Shown here: piece by piece, positions 54,277 through 64,000 of the stretch | Layout of the letters: each line of letters starts with the position of its first letter | How positions within the stretch are numbered: the stretch's first letter is position 1 | Assembly: GCA_020445145.1 (NCBI GenBank) | Contig: JAGRHC010000018.1 | Coordinates: forward strand, 180,691 to 244,690 | Reading direction: 5' to 3' | From: Alphaproteobacteria bacterium | GTDB taxonomy: Bacteria; Pseudomonadota; Alphaproteobacteria; Micavibrionales; Micavibrionaceae | DNA: 64,000 bases | Notes under the pieces: generated by a model | The model's input: the letters and a program-made list of their open reading frames with translations, nothing else | Databases searched by the model: none | Told to the model about the DNA's origin: nothing | Position numbers and translations under genes: made by a program

Positions 54277-56517
54277 ATGGCGCAAAATAAGGAAACCGTC
54301 CACGAAGTCATCGACCAGCCGCTCCGCGAGATTCTCTCGGAACGCTATCTCTCCTATGCGCTTTCCACCATTATGAGCCGCTCGCTGCCAGATGTGCGCG
54401 ATGGCCTCAAGCCTGTGCACCGCCGCCTCATGTATGCGATGTACCAGCTCAAACTCAACCCGAATCAAAGCCCGAAGAAATCCGCCCGCGTCGTCGGGGA
54501 CGTCATCGGTAAATTCCACCCTCATGGCGACACAGCCGTATACGATGCCATGGTCCGCCTCGCGCAGGACTTTGCGCAGAGATACCCGCTGGTAGACGGG
54601 CAAGGCAACTTCGGGAACATCGACGGCGATAACGCCGCCGCGATGCGATACACCGAAGCACGCCTGACCGATGTTGCCCTGATGCTGCTTGATGGAATCG
54701 AGGAAGATGCTGTCGATTTCCGCCCGACCTATGACGGTTCGGAAAGTGAACCGATTGTTCTTCCCGGCGGCTTCCCAAACCTGCTGGCCAACGGCTCCAG
54801 CGGGATCGCGGTCGGCATGGCCACCAATATCCCGCCACATAACGTCGCAGAACTCTGTAGCGCGATGGAGCTGATGCTCGAAAAAGACCCAACGATCGCA
54901 GAAATCTGTGAGCATGTTCTCGGACCCGATATGCCCACAGGCGGCACCCTCGTTGAGAAAAAAGAAGATATCATCGCCGCCTACGAAACCGGCAAGGGGG
55001 CGTTTCGCATTCGCGCCAAATGGCACAAGGAAGAACTGAAGCAGGGCCAATACCAGATCATCGTCACGGAAATCCCATATCAGGTCCAAAAATCAAAACT
55101 CATCGAGAAAATCGCTGAACTGGTCAACGCGCGCAAGCTTCCGATGCTGGACGATGTCCGCGACGAGAGCGCCGAGGATATCCGCCTCGTCCTCGTGCCC
55201 AAAAGCCGCAATGTCGAGCCGGAACTCCTGATGGAGGCGCTCTACCGCAACTGCGACCTTGAAACCCGCTTCAACATGAACCTGAACGTCCTTGAGGGCG
55301 GCCTTGTTCCGCGCGTCATGAACATCAAGGAAGCTCTGCAATGCTGGCTCGATCACCAGCAGGAAGTTCTTGTCCGCCGTTCACAATTCAGATTGGAAAA
55401 AGTCCTTCACCGCCTCGAAGTCCTCGAAGGCTACCTGATCGTCTACCTCAACATCGACGAGGTCATCCGTATCATCCGCTTCGAAGACGAACCGAAACAA
55501 AAATTGATGGATACCTTCAAGCTAACAGATGTGCAGGCCGAAGCCATCCTGAACCTCCGTCTGCGCCGCTTGCACAAGCTTGAAGAAATGGAAATCCGTA
55601 CAGAACATGACGCGCTAACGAAAGAAAAAGAAAGTCTCGAAAAACTCATCGGCTCTGAAGCGCGTCAGTGGACAAAAATCAAAAAGCAAATCGCGCATAT
55701 TAAAGAACTCTTCGGCCCTGACACAGCTCTGGGCGCACGCCGTACAGAAGTCGGAAATGCCCCGGCGCCAATTACAGTCGATCTAAACGAAGTCATGATC
55801 GAAAAAGAGCCGGTCACAATCATCTGCTCGGCAAAGGGCTGGATCAAGGCTATGAAGGGTCATGGCCACGCCGCCGCCGAATTCAAATACAAAGACGGCG
55901 ACCGCGGCCAGTTCGTGATCGAGGCGCAAACCACTGACAAGCTGCTGGTCTTCGCCACCAACGGACGTTTCTATACGCTGGGCTGCGACAAGCTGCCCTC
56001 AGGCCGAGGATTCGGGGAACCTGTCCGCCTGATGGTGGATATCCCGAACGACGCCGACATCGCCGAAATGATGATCTACGGCGCCGGACAAAAAATCCTC
56101 GTCGCCTCCAGCGATGGCCGCGGATTCATCGTCCCTTCCGACGATGTTCTCGCCCAGACCAAGAGCGGCAAGCAGATATTAAACGTCTCCGGCAAAATCG
56201 AGGCCACTTTGTGCGCCTACATCGCCGCAGACCACGACCATCTCGCCGTCATAGGCAAGAACCGAAAAATGCTGGTCTTCCCGCTCGCCGAAATCCCGGA
56301 AATGAGCCGTGGCAAAGGCGTAATCCTGCAAAAATTCAAAGACGGCGGCTTATCGGACGCCAAAACCTTCAACCTCGCCACTGGTCTGGACTTCAAATAC
56401 GGGGCAGGGACTACCATCGTTGAAGACATCACCCCATGGATCGCCAAACGCGCCACCGCTGGGCGCTTGCCACCCAACGGTTTTCCGAAGAATAATCGGT
56501 TCGGATATCGGTTTTAA
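54277..56517 (+). CDS. parC: DNA topoisomerase IV subunit A
   Basis: A 746-residue type IIA topoisomerase A subunit. The catalytic Tyr is Y125 in [10 protein letters not shown]. The quinolone pocket reads [12 protein letters not shown], with Thr at the position of E. coli ParC Ser80. The C-terminal beta-pinwheel lacks the GyrA box, which supports ParC. It decatenates daughter chromosomes with ParE, which is not in the window. It follows recO at 3 bases. Confidence 0.95.
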   Translation: MAQNKETVHEVIDQPLREILSERYLSYALSTIMSRSLPDVRDGLKPVHRRLMYAMYQLKLNPNQSPKKSARVVGDVIGKFHPHGDTAVYDAMVRLAQDFAQRYPLVDGQGNFGNIDGDNAAAMRYTEARLTDVALMLLDGIEEDAVDFRPTYDGSESEPIVLPGGFPNLLANGSSGIAVGMATNIPPHNVAELCSAMELMLEKDPTIAEICEHVLGPDMPTGGTLVEKKEDIIAAYETGKGAFRIRAKWHKEELKQGQYQIIVTEIPYQVQKSKLIEKIAELVNARKLPMLDDVRDESAEDIRLVLVPKSRNVEPELLMEALYRNCDLETRFNMNLNVLEGGLVPRVMNIKEALQCWLDHQQEVLVRRSQFRLEKVLHRLEVLEGYLIVYLNIDEVIRIIRFEDEPKQKLMDTFKLTDVQAEAILNLRLRRLHKLEEMEIRTEHDALTKEKESLEKLIGSEARQWTKIKKQIAHIKELFGPDTALGARRTEVGNAPAPITVDLNEVMIEKEPVTIICSAKGWIKAMKGHGHAAAEFKYKDGDRGQFVIEAQTTDKLLVFATNGRFYTLGCDKLPSGRGFGEPVRLMVDIPNDADIAEMMIYGAGQKILVASSDGRGFIVPSDDVLAQTKSGKQILNVSGKIEATLCAYIAADHDHLAVIGKNRKMLVFPLAEIPEMSRGKGVILQKFKDGGLSDAKTFNLATGLDFKYGAGTTIVEDITPWIAKRATAGRLPPNGFPKNNRFGYRF

Positions 56518-56537
56518 AAATTACTGCAAAACCGTCC

Positions 56538-57548
56538 CTAAGGAAACTCCACAGCACCCGGCGTTTTTCTGAATGTGCCGACAGGAATCTGTGGCGGAGG
56601 TGCAGCTTCTTCTTCCTCAAACTGGAACGGCTCTTCTTCCTCAGGAGCAACGTCTTCCATCGTTTCTTCTTCAGGGAGAGGGTTCGTAATATCCTGCTTA
56701 AGCAAAATAATTGTAATGCGCCTGTTACGCGCATCCTTCGGATCTTCGGGGATAAGAGGCTCTGTATCGGCCTTCCCCATGACGTTGTTCAGACGCTCCG
56801 GCACCATGCCCGATTCTAGCATGACGCGCCTGGAGGCATTCGCCCTGTCCGCAGAAAGTTCCCAGTTCGTATAAGGTGCGCCCGCAGCATATTGGGAAGA
56901 ATCCGTATGCCCGCGCACAGAGATTTCATTCGGCATATCAAGAATAATCTTCGTAATCATCTCCAGCAAATTGCGCGTCTTATCGTACATACGCGCACTC
57001 CCTGAGGGGAACATCGACTCGCCGTCCTGATCAACAATCTGAATACGCAAACCTTCGGGCGTCATATCAACAAGGAGGTTCTTTGCCAGCGCCTGCAATT
57101 CCGGGGATTCTTGTATGGCTTGTTTAAGCTGCTCCTCGGCACTCTTAAAGCTTTTTTCTTCCGCCTCTTCGCGCGCTTTCGAGGCAGCAGACTTTTTCCC
57201 ATTTGAACCACTGGGCCGTTGCTGGTGCACCTGCTGAGGCGTGAGAGGGTTTTGTGAAGAACTCATTGCGCCTTCCGGCGTCATCGTCAGTCCACCCAAA
57301 ACTCCGCCTGCGCCGCTCGTACTATCAGAAACTTTCGGATGAGTAGGATCAAAATAGTTGGAAATCGCATTCTTCTGCTCATCCGTCGTCACGTTCAAGA
57401 GCCAAAGCAGAAGAAAAAACGCCATCATCGCCGTCACAAAGTCGGCATAGGCAACCTTCCAGGCCCCGCCGTGATGGCCGCCGCCTTGAATGATCTTCTT
57501 GATGACAATAGTCTGATTGTCTTCTTTTTTTTCGTCGCCGTCTGCCAA
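56538..57548 (-). CDS. motB: Flagellar motor protein MotB
   Basis: A 336-residue stator subunit. The single membrane segment after KVAYADFVTAMMAFFLLLW contains the proton-binding D36. The C-terminal OmpA-like domain (ISVRGHTDSSQYAAG, NRRITIIL) anchors the stator to peptidoglycan, and a long charged tail rich in acidic residues follows. It lies 29 bases downstream of motA on the same strand. Confidence 0.95.
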   Translation of the reverse strand: MADGDEKKEDNQTIVIKKIIQGGGHHGGAWKVAYADFVTAMMAFFLLLWLLNVTTDEQKNAISNYFDPTHPKVSDSTSGAGGVLGGLTMTPEGAMSSSQNPLTPQQVHQQRPSGSNGKKSAASKAREEAEEKSFKSAEEQLKQAIQESPELQALAKNLLVDMTPEGLRIQIVDQDGESMFPSGSARMYDKTRNLLEMITKIILDMPNEISVRGHTDSSQYAAGAPYTNWELSADRANASRRVMLESGMVPERLNNVMGKADTEPLIPEDPKDARNRRITIILLKQDITNPLPEEETMEDVAPEEEEPFQFEEEEAAPPPQIPVGTFRKTPGAVEFP

Positions 57549-57577
57549 AACAGCATTCCTTTCAAAACACTAAAAAA

Positions 57578-58468
57578 TCACGCCGTAGGCGCAGGAAGCT
57601 CATTCAGAATCTCCTCCAGCTCTGCAAAAGTCGGCTGCACGCTGTGAGATAAAGTCTTGCGCGAAAATTCAACGGCGACCTGAGGCGCAGCGCCATTCAA
57701 AAACGCAATAACACCAATTTTCAAAGACTTGTAATACGCGATTTCAGTTTGCGCCTTCGAAGACATAGCACCGGCAATAGGCGCAACAAAAGCGTATGAG
57801 AGCCACACCCCGAGAAAGGTCCCGACCAAAGCACCGCCGATAAGGTGACCGAGAACTTCCGGTGGCTCCGTAATCGACGCCATGGTCTTGATAACCCCCA
57901 AAACCGCAGCAACAATCCCCAGAGCAGGAATACCGTCCGCCATCGCCTGAACCGCATGACCGGGATGCCCTTCATGATGCTCAATTTCGGCAATCTCCGC
58001 ATCCATCAAGGCTTCCATTTCAAAAGGGTTTTCGTTCCCAAGCGAGATAATACGCAAATAGTCACACAAGAAAGTCGTCGCATGATGATTATGCTGAAAC
58101 TTCGGGAACTGCTCAAAAAGTGCGCTTTCATGAGGGTTTTCAATATGCTGCTCAAGCGCCAGCCACCCCTTGGTGCGAACAAGTTTAAACACAATATACA
58201 TCATGCTAAGCTGCTCGATGTAGTCAGCTTTACTGTAAGCCGCCGGCTTGGCCAGAGCGCTCAAGTATTTTCCTGTGCCCTTAATGACATCCATGGAGTT
58301 GGCAATAAGAAATGCGCTCACGGCGCACCCCATAATGATAATGATTTCACCCGGAGCGGCAGGCAGAATAGCACCTGTAAACAGGTGCATAGCTTTCTCG
58401 AATCCGGCAGCCACAACGAGACCGCCAAACGTGCAGCCAAAAACAAGAAGCATGCCGAGAAACTTCAT
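57578..58468 (-). CDS. motA: Flagellar motor stator protein MotA
   Basis: A 296-residue stator protein with four membrane segments. The conserved MotA_N region includes AVSAFLIANSMDVIKGTGKYL and the later ILGIVAAVLGVIKTM-type segment is seen as LGIVAAVLGVIKTMASI. The ATG at 58468 follows GGAGAGGAAG; a TTG at 58510 would add 14 residues. MotA and MotB conduct protons to drive flagellar rotation, implying the organism is motile. No other flagellar genes are in the window. Confidence 0.95.
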   Translation of the reverse strand: MKFLGMLLVFGCTFGGLVVAAGFEKAMHLFTGAILPAAPGEIIIIMGCAVSAFLIANSMDVIKGTGKYLSALAKPAAYSKADYIEQLSMMYIVFKLVRTKGWLALEQHIENPHESALFEQFPKFQHNHHATTFLCDYLRIISLGNENPFEMEALMDAEIAEIEHHEGHPGHAVQAMADGIPALGIVAAVLGVIKTMASITEPPEVLGHLIGGALVGTFLGVWLSYAFVAPIAGAMSSKAQTEIAYYKSLKIGVIAFLNGAAPQVAVEFSRKTLSHSVQPTFAELEEILNELPAPTA

Positions 58469-58651
58469 AGCCTGGTAACTTCCTCTCCCCGCTAAGCAAA
58501 GCAGGATCAAACCGGTTCATGCAGGATCAATACGCAGAAAAGACGCCTTGCGAAAAACAAGGTAAGTGTCGAATTTATATACTTCTGATTGTTATCTTTT
58601 TTGTCGTTTAAATCAAGTTTTTATGGCGTGATATTAAAATGTGCCAACCGA

Positions 58652-59677
<1,026 letters not shown>

Positions 59678-59704
59678 TTAAATCAGCCGTATTAAAAATT
59701 ATCT

Positions 59705-59733
59705 TTGAGCTTTGGGCAAATCTTTATTATGAT
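59705..59733 (+). promoter_or_regulatory. Candidate sigma70 promoter of ldtR
   Basis: TTGAGC (59705-59710), 17-base spacer, TATGAT (59728-59733), in the divergent gap between hemB and ldtR. A 5-base-pair GC hairpin CCGGC-taaac-GCCGG (59750-59764) lies in the leader. Confidence 0.6.
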
Positions 59734-59802
59734 CCCCTGATAATTACAACCGGCTAAACGCCGGGGTAGCCTGTATTGTCAGGCGTGCTTGGAGAATTGA
59801 CA

Positions 59803-60261
59803 GTGACGACACCTTATTATGAATCCATTCAGCTAATCGAACGGCTGCACCGCTATTTCCTTGATGTACTAAAAGTAGAGCTTGATAAAAAAGGTATTCA
59901 GGACATCAACAACGTCCAGAGTATGATCCTCTACAACGTCGGCGAAGATGAAATGACCGTCGGAGAATTAACAATCCGCGGATATTACTTGGGTTCGAAT
60001 GTATCCTACAACGTCAAGAAGATGGTTGAGAACGGTTACCTCATTCAAGAGCGTTCCGTGCATGACAAGCGCTCGATCCGTGTGCGCTTGTCTGATAAGG
60101 GAATCGATCTTAGAAAGATGATTTCCGAGATGTTCGTGCGCCACGAAGGTATGATTGAAGGCACGGAAATCACAAACGAACGCCTGAGCGAACTGAACAG
60201 CACTCTTAAAATGCTGGAGCGCTTCTGGGCTCAGCAAACCAATTTTAGTGGCGGGTTCTAG
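59803..60261 (+). CDS. ldtR: MarR-type regulator, LdtR-like
   Basis: A 152-residue winged-helix protein. The DNA-binding region contains MTVGELTIRGYYLGSNVSYNVKKMV and the wing RSVHDKRSIRVRLSDKG. It resembles LdtR of Liberibacter, which controls an L,D-transpeptidase gene. The GTG at 59803 has GGAG 8 bases away; an in-frame TTG at 59776 is possible. It begins the ldtR-rpiB-glyA-nrdR-ribD run, and an L,D-transpeptidase gene lies at 48161. Confidence 0.85.
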   Translation: MTTPYYESIQLIERLHRYFLDVLKVELDKKGIQDINNVQSMILYNVGEDEMTVGELTIRGYYLGSNVSYNVKKMVENGYLIQERSVHDKRSIRVRLSDKGIDLRKMISEMFVRHEGMIEGTEITNERLSELNSTLKMLERFWAQQTNFSGGF

Positions 60262-60272
60262 CCGCAAGGGCA

Positions 60273-60473
60273 ATGTCGGACAATCCACTGCAAGGTCGTG
60301 AGATTATCATTGAAATGGTGCCGTTCGGCGCAATTGTCAAAGTTTCCGCGATGGACACGGCAACCCTGACAGAAGTGTCCATCCAAGGTCCAGCCAGCGC
60401 CGGAGAGGCAATCTTAAAAAGAAACGCTGTAAAACGACTGGAATATGTCCTTAAAAAGAAAGGACACATTTAG
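60273..60473 (+). CDS. Small conserved protein, DUF6898-like
   Basis: A 66-residue protein with a compact beta-beta-alpha pattern (IIIEMVPFGAIVKVSAMD, then TEVSIQGPASAGEAILKRNAVKRLEYVL). It resembles the small alphaproteobacterial proteins found between the LdtR-like gene and rpiB/glyA. The family name DUF6898 is recalled rather than proven. No activity is known. It overlaps the next gene's end by 4 bases on the opposite strand. Confidence 0.7.
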   Translation: MSDNPLQGREIIIEMVPFGAIVKVSAMDTATLTEVSIQGPASAGEAILKRNAVKRLEYVLKKKGHI

Positions 60474-60748
60474 AGTTCTGGCTTTAGTAATCGTTCTTCT
60501 AATTGATCTACAGTCACAGGAGAAACGCTAGAGTCATAGAGACGTCCGGCCGCCGCAAGTCTTTTTAGCGCCACCTCAACTGATTTGACGTCAGATACAG
60601 TAATATTCAAATAAGGGTACATGCCAAAATCCGAAGGATCTCTAGTATGAAGACATCGTGAGGAAACTGATACTGTTCCATCTTCTCTATCGCTACAGGT
60701 AATCCCAAAAAGTTCCTTAAGTTTTTCTCGAATACTATTATCTGACAT
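60470..60748 (-). CDS. Unknown 92-residue protein
   Basis: A small protein without signal peptide or membrane segment and not recognised. It is alpha-beta in pattern, with a helical start (MSDNSIREKLKELFGI), a middle strand set and a helical end (KSVEVALKRLAAAGRLY, VDQLEERLLKPEL). Cysteines occur in GITCSD and SSRCLH. It is the only minus-strand gene in an otherwise plus-strand block and lies between the DUF6898-like gene and rpiB. Its base composition is somewhat AT-richer than its neighbours. Confidence 0.6.
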   Translation of the reverse strand: MSDNSIREKLKELFGITCSDREDGTVSVSSRCLHTRDPSDFGMYPYLNITVSDVKSVEVALKRLAAAGRLYDSSVSPVTVDQLEERLLKPEL

Positions 60749-60893
60749 GTTTTTACTACCTCGCTTTTTTAAGTGACCGAAAATACAAAAAGAAAAATAT
60801 TATGTCAACACAAAAGTAGCTATTGCTTTAAAAGCCCTTTACCCCCTATATATTGTGTCTCAAAGACGCGCCGCGGAATGAAAAGGCTAAAAA

Positions 60894-61322
60894 ATGAAAA
60901 TAGCGATAGCAAATGATCATGCCGGACTGGAACTAAAGAAAGCAATTTTAGAGCACTTTCCAAATTTGGATTGGCTTGATCTCGGAACGAACACATCAGA
61001 ATCAGTAGACTATCCGGACTATGGTGCCAAACTGGCGCGCGCGATCACGGAAAATCAGGCGGAGCGAGGGATAGTGATCTGTGGCTCCGGTATAGGGATT
61101 TCAATAGCGGCAAACCGCTTTCCAGCCGTCCGCGCAGCGCTCTGCACCGATGTGACGATGGCGCGTCTGTCGCGTCTTCACAATAATGCAAATGTCCTGG
61201 CGCTTGGCGGACGCTTGACAGGCGTAACCACAGCCTTCGATATTGTCGAGGCCTTTATAGCAGGAAAATATGAAGGCGGAAGACATGAGAGAAGGGTTCA
61301 AAAACTATCTGAAACATGTTGA
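60894..61322 (+). CDS. rpiB: Ribose 5-phosphate isomerase B
   Basis: A 142-residue RpiB/LacAB-family isomerase. It has the N-terminal KIAIANDHAGLELKKAI and the active-site Cys in VICGSGIGISIAANR. It interconverts ribose 5-phosphate and ribulose 5-phosphate and supplies the prs substrate. It precedes glyA in the conserved order. Confidence 0.95.
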   Translation: MKIAIANDHAGLELKKAILEHFPNLDWLDLGTNTSESVDYPDYGAKLARAITENQAERGIVICGSGIGISIAANRFPAVRAALCTDVTMARLSRLHNNANVLALGGRLTGVTTAFDIVEAFIAGKYEGGRHERRVQKLSETC

Positions 61323-61356
61323 TAAAATTAGGTAATATTAAGGAAAGGAAGTAACT

Positions 61357-62667
61357 ATGAGTCAGGCAGCAAAAAATATGGCGGATGTAACCAGCGGGTT
61401 TTTCACGGAGGATTTGAAAAATGCCGATTCTGACGTCTTCGCCGCTATCCAAAAGGAACTCAAGCGTCAGCAAAACCAGATCGAACTGATCGCATCTGAA
61501 AACATCGTTTCCCGTGCCGTCCTTCAGGCACAAGGCTCTGTGCTGACCAACAAATACGCCGAAGGTTATCCGGGCCGCCGCTACTATGGTGGCTGCGAGT
61601 ATGTCGACATTGTCGAGGACCTTGCCCGTGAACGCGCAAAACAACTCTTCGGTTGCAAATACGCAAACGTCCAGCCGAATTCCGGATCCCAAGCTAATCA
61701 GGGTGTCATGATGGCGCTGCTCCAGCCCGGCGATACAATTCTCGGTCTTTCTCTGGCCTGCGGTGGCCACCTGACTCACGGCGCTGCGCCGAACCAGTCA
61801 GGCAAATGGTTTAAATCCGTTCAGTACGGTGTCCGCGAGAGCGATGCCCTGATCGATTACAATGAAGTCGAGCGCCTCGCAAAAGAACACAAACCCAAAA
61901 TGATCATCGCCGGCGCATCAGCATACCCGCGTCAGATAGACTTCAAACGCTTCCGTGAAATCGCTGATTCAGTTGGAGCCTACCTGTTTGTCGACATGGC
62001 GCACTACGCCGGTCTGATCGCTGCAGGGATTTATCCGTCACCAATCCCGCATGCACACGTGACAACCACAACAACCCACAAAACATTGCGCGGTCCTCGG
62101 GGGGGAATGATTCTGACCGATGATCTCGAGATTTACAAAAAGCTCAACTCCGCGATTTTCCCGGGCATCCAGGGCGGCCCGTTGATGCACGTTATCGCAG
62201 GGAAAGCTGTTTGTTTCGGCGAGGCACTGAAGCCTGAATTCAAAATCTACGCGCAAGGCGTTCTCGATAATGCACGCGCTTTAGCGGAAACATTGAAGAA
62301 AGGCGGTCTGGATATCGTCTCCGGCGGCACCGACAGCCACATCGTGCTTGTTGATTTGCGCCCGAAAGACCTGACCGGAACCATCACAGAAAAAGCGCTG
62401 GAAAATGCAGGCATGACCTGTAACAAAAACGCCGTTCCTTTCGATCCGCAGCCGCCAATGGTAACCTCAGGCGTCCGCCTCGGTACACCGGCGGCGACAA
62501 GCCGCGGCTTCGGCGTCGCAGAATTTATTCAGGTCGGTGAAATGATTGTCGAAGTCCTCGATGGCCTGAAAGCTAACGGCGAAGAAGGCAACGCAACACT
62601 CGAGAAAGCTGTAAAAGCAAAAGTTGACGCGTTGTGCGCCAAATTCCCGATTTACCCGGAGGAATAA
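61357..62667 (+). CDS. glyA: Serine hydroxymethyltransferase
   Basis: A 436-residue PLP enzyme that interconverts serine and glycine and loads one-carbon units onto folate. The PLP lysine is in [14 protein letters not shown]. The family start region [17 protein letters not shown] and the [11 protein letters not shown] loop are present. The ATG at 61357 has an AAGGAAAG site; an internal in-frame ATG at 61378 is possible. It lies before nrdR in the usual alphaproteobacterial order. Confidence 0.97.
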   Translation: MSQAAKNMADVTSGFFTEDLKNADSDVFAAIQKELKRQQNQIELIASENIVSRAVLQAQGSVLTNKYAEGYPGRRYYGGCEYVDIVEDLARERAKQLFGCKYANVQPNSGSQANQGVMMALLQPGDTILGLSLACGGHLTHGAAPNQSGKWFKSVQYGVRESDALIDYNEVERLAKEHKPKMIIAGASAYPRQIDFKRFREIADSVGAYLFVDMAHYAGLIAAGIYPSPIPHAHVTTTTTHKTLRGPRGGMILTDDLEIYKKLNSAIFPGIQGGPLMHVIAGKAVCFGEALKPEFKIYAQGVLDNARALAETLKKGGLDIVSGGTDSHIVLVDLRPKDLTGTITEKALENAGMTCNKNAVPFDPQPPMVTSGVRLGTPAATSRGFGVAEFIQVGEMIVEVLDGLKANGEEGNATLEKAVKAKVDALCAKFPIYPEE

Positions 62668-62679
62668 AGGCAAAAGAAA

Positions 62680-63162
62680 ATGCGCTGCCCGTTTTGCGGA
62701 CATGAAGAGACGCAAGTCAAGGATTCAAGGCCGACGGAGGACAATTCAGCAATCCGCCGCCGCCGCTCATGCCCGGCCTGCGAGCAGCGCTTCACAACAT
62801 TTGAACGGGTTCAGCTCCGTGAAATGACCGTCGTAAAAGGAGGAGGGCGCAAACAACCTTTCGACCGCGACAAAATTATTCGCTCCATGCAAGTCGCTCT
62901 CCGAAAGCGCCCGATCGAATTGGAGGCAATTGAACAGGCCGCCGATAAAATTGTCCGTATCCTTGAATCGCAGGGCGAGGCGGAAATCCCGTCTGAAAAA
63001 ATCGGCGCTTTGGTCATGAAATCCTTGATAGAGCTTGATGTTGTGGGCTATATCCGCTTCGCCTCAGTCTATAAGGACTTCCGCAAGCCGGAAGATTTCA
63101 ACGCGTTTCTTTCGGAAGTAAAAGACTTAAAACTTCCCGCCGGAAAAAAGAACCCGGCGTAA
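62680..63162 (+). CDS. nrdR: Transcriptional regulator NrdR
   Basis: A 160-residue regulator with an N-terminal zinc ribbon (RCPFCGHEE and [10 protein letters not shown], two C-x2-C pairs) and an ATP-cone domain ([20 protein letters not shown]). It represses ribonucleotide reductase genes when bound to dATP. It follows glyA by 12 bases and precedes ribD. Confidence 0.97.
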   Translation: MRCPFCGHEETQVKDSRPTEDNSAIRRRRSCPACEQRFTTFERVQLREMTVVKGGGRKQPFDRDKIIRSMQVALRKRPIELEAIEQAADKIVRILESQGEAEIPSEKIGALVMKSLIELDVVGYIRFASVYKDFRKPEDFNAFLSEVKDLKLPAGKKNPA

Positions 63163-63173
63163 AGGCAACGCGC

Positions 63174-64000
63174 ATGATTTCCGAAACAGATAAACAGTAC
63201 ATGCGTCAGGCCCTCAATCTCGCGCATCACGGGCTTGGACGCGTCTGGCCAAACCCGTCTGTCGGATGCGTCATCGTAAAAAACGGAGTTCTTCTCGCCG
63301 CCGCGCGGACAGCAGATGGTGGCAGGCCCCATGCAGAAACCATTGCGCTGGAGCAGGTCGGTAAAGAGGCAAAAGGCGCAACTGTCTATGTCACACTGGA
63401 GCCTTGCGCCCATACCGGAAAAACCCCGCCTTGCGCACTGGCATTGGCCGAGGCTGGCGTAAGCCGCGTCGTAATCGCCTCAGAAGACCCTGACTCGCGC
63501 GTAAATGGCAAAGGAACAGAAATCCTGAAAGCCGCAGGAATTGATGTCACAAGCGGCGTCCTGGAAAAAGAAGCACGCGAACTCAATAAAGGATTTTTCC
63601 TGAAAACAACAGCCGGGCGCCCGCTAATCACACTCAAAACCGCCTGTAGTTTGGATGGAAAAACCGCGCTGGCCAACGGACAAAGCAAATGGATTACCGG
63701 CGCACTCGCGCGCCGTCACGTCCAAAATCTTCGCGCGCGGCACGATGCCGTGCTGGCAGGAATTGGCACGGTAAAAGCCGATAATCCTCTGTTAACCGCA
63801 AGGGTGGACGGAATCAAACATAAAACGGTCAGAGTTATACTGGACACAAAACTGACAATATCCCTTGAGAGTCAACTGGTAAAAACGGCAAAAGAGTTCC
63901 CACTCTGGATATTCCATACCGGCGGGCCAGCGGATAAACAAAAACAACTGACAGATGCCGGGGCAAAACTCTTCCAAACAAAGAAGAATGCTCTGGCCCC
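63174..64000 (+). CDS. ribD: Bifunctional riboflavin deaminase/reductase RibD, truncated by window edge
   Basis: The frame opens at ATG 63174 and runs past the right edge, giving at least 275 residues. The deaminase domain has RPHAETIAL with the zinc His and EPCAHTGKTPPC with the zinc Cys residues. The reductase domain begins near ITLKTACSLDGKTALANG and includes AGIGTVKADNPLLTAR. The enzyme performs the second and third steps of riboflavin synthesis. It starts 11 bases after the nrdR stop. Confidence 0.94.
   Translation, partial: MISETDKQYMRQALNLAHHGLGRVWPNPSVGCVIVKNGVLLAAARTADGGRPHAETIALEQVGKEAKGATVYVTLEPCAHTGKTPPCALALAEAGVSRVVIASEDPDSRVNGKGTEILKAAGIDVTSGVLEKEARELNKGFFLKTTAGRPLITLKTACSLDGKTALANGQSKWITGALARRHVQNLRARHDAVLAGIGTVKADNPLLTARVDGIKHKTVRVILDTKLTISLESQLVKTAKEFPLWIFHTGGPADKQKQLTDAGAKLFQTKKNALA

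Noticed and set aside
54253-55089. 278-codon frame antisense to parC
   Set aside because: Shadow of the long, conserved parC frame.

Overview
The window is chromosomal DNA of a Gram-negative, motile alphaproteobacterium of moderate GC content. Family markers support this placement. They include a MucR/Ros regulator, a PhaR-PhaC-PhaA-PhaB polyhydroxybutyrate set with a phasin, an LdtR-type MarR regulator, an ilvE gene divergent from an OmpR-type two-component pair, the order ubiK-ybjN-proC and lgt-midA-pgeF, and the order rpiB-glyA-nrdR-ribD. A free-living relative of Rhodospirillales or Micavibrio-like lineages is plausible, but no rRNA or other decisive marker is present, so the order cannot be fixed. 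No phage, insertion sequence, CRISPR array, tRNA or rRNA gene was recognised. Almost all of the sequence is densely packed housekeeping genes.

Layout. 1-5700: the end of a TIGR02186-like membrane protein, a universal stress protein, an NfuA-like iron-sulfur scaffold, a degenerate polysaccharide deacetylase, tsaB, mucR, proC, a YbjN protein and ubiK. 5780-15750: lgt, midA, pgeF, prs, two lineage-specific paralogous proteins, rplY, pth, ychF and a DEAD-box helicase. 15750-25300: a 490-residue orphan, ilvE, a two-component system, a phasin, a large PAS histidine kinase, recX and an orphan ABC-2 permease. 25370-31780: hslO, a lipoprotein, trkH, an OmpA-like lipoprotein, prfB with its programmed frameshift and a periplasmic coiled-coil protein. 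31810-36300: phaR, phaC, phaA, phaB and a cyclic-nucleotide-binding protein. 36380-44930: AsmA, a ribbon-helix-helix protein, fumC, purK, purE, two small paralogues of unknown function, a YdcH-like protein and pfkA. 45110-54270: two bacterial PH proteins, ilvD, an L,D-transpeptidase, a DUF882 peptidase-like protein, folK, folP, a histidine phosphatase, an aspartate dehydrogenase and recO. 54270-64000: parC, motB, motA, hemB, ldtR, two small proteins, rpiB, glyA, nrdR and the first part of ribD.

How the genes work together. A PHB circuit can be read directly: PhaA and PhaB make 3-hydroxybutyryl-CoA, PhaC polymerises it, and PhaR and the phasin handle regulation and the granule surface. Cell-envelope functions recur: Lgt, PgeF, L,D-transpeptidase, DUF882 protein, LdtR, AsmA and the OmpA lipoprotein. 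Iron-sulfur, folate, one-carbon, purine and riboflavin metabolism are each represented by short conserved blocks.

The least explained material sits where unknown genes interrupt well-known gene orders. Examples are two paralogues between prs and rplY (9518-11678), two small paralogues between purE and the YdcH gene (42784-43412), and one small gene between the DUF6898-like gene and rpiB (60470-60748). Other points of interest are a long leader with a 22-codon ORF before the helicase, a MucR lacking one zinc ligand, a deacetylase lacking metal ligands, and a phasin terminator embedded in the opposing kinase gene.
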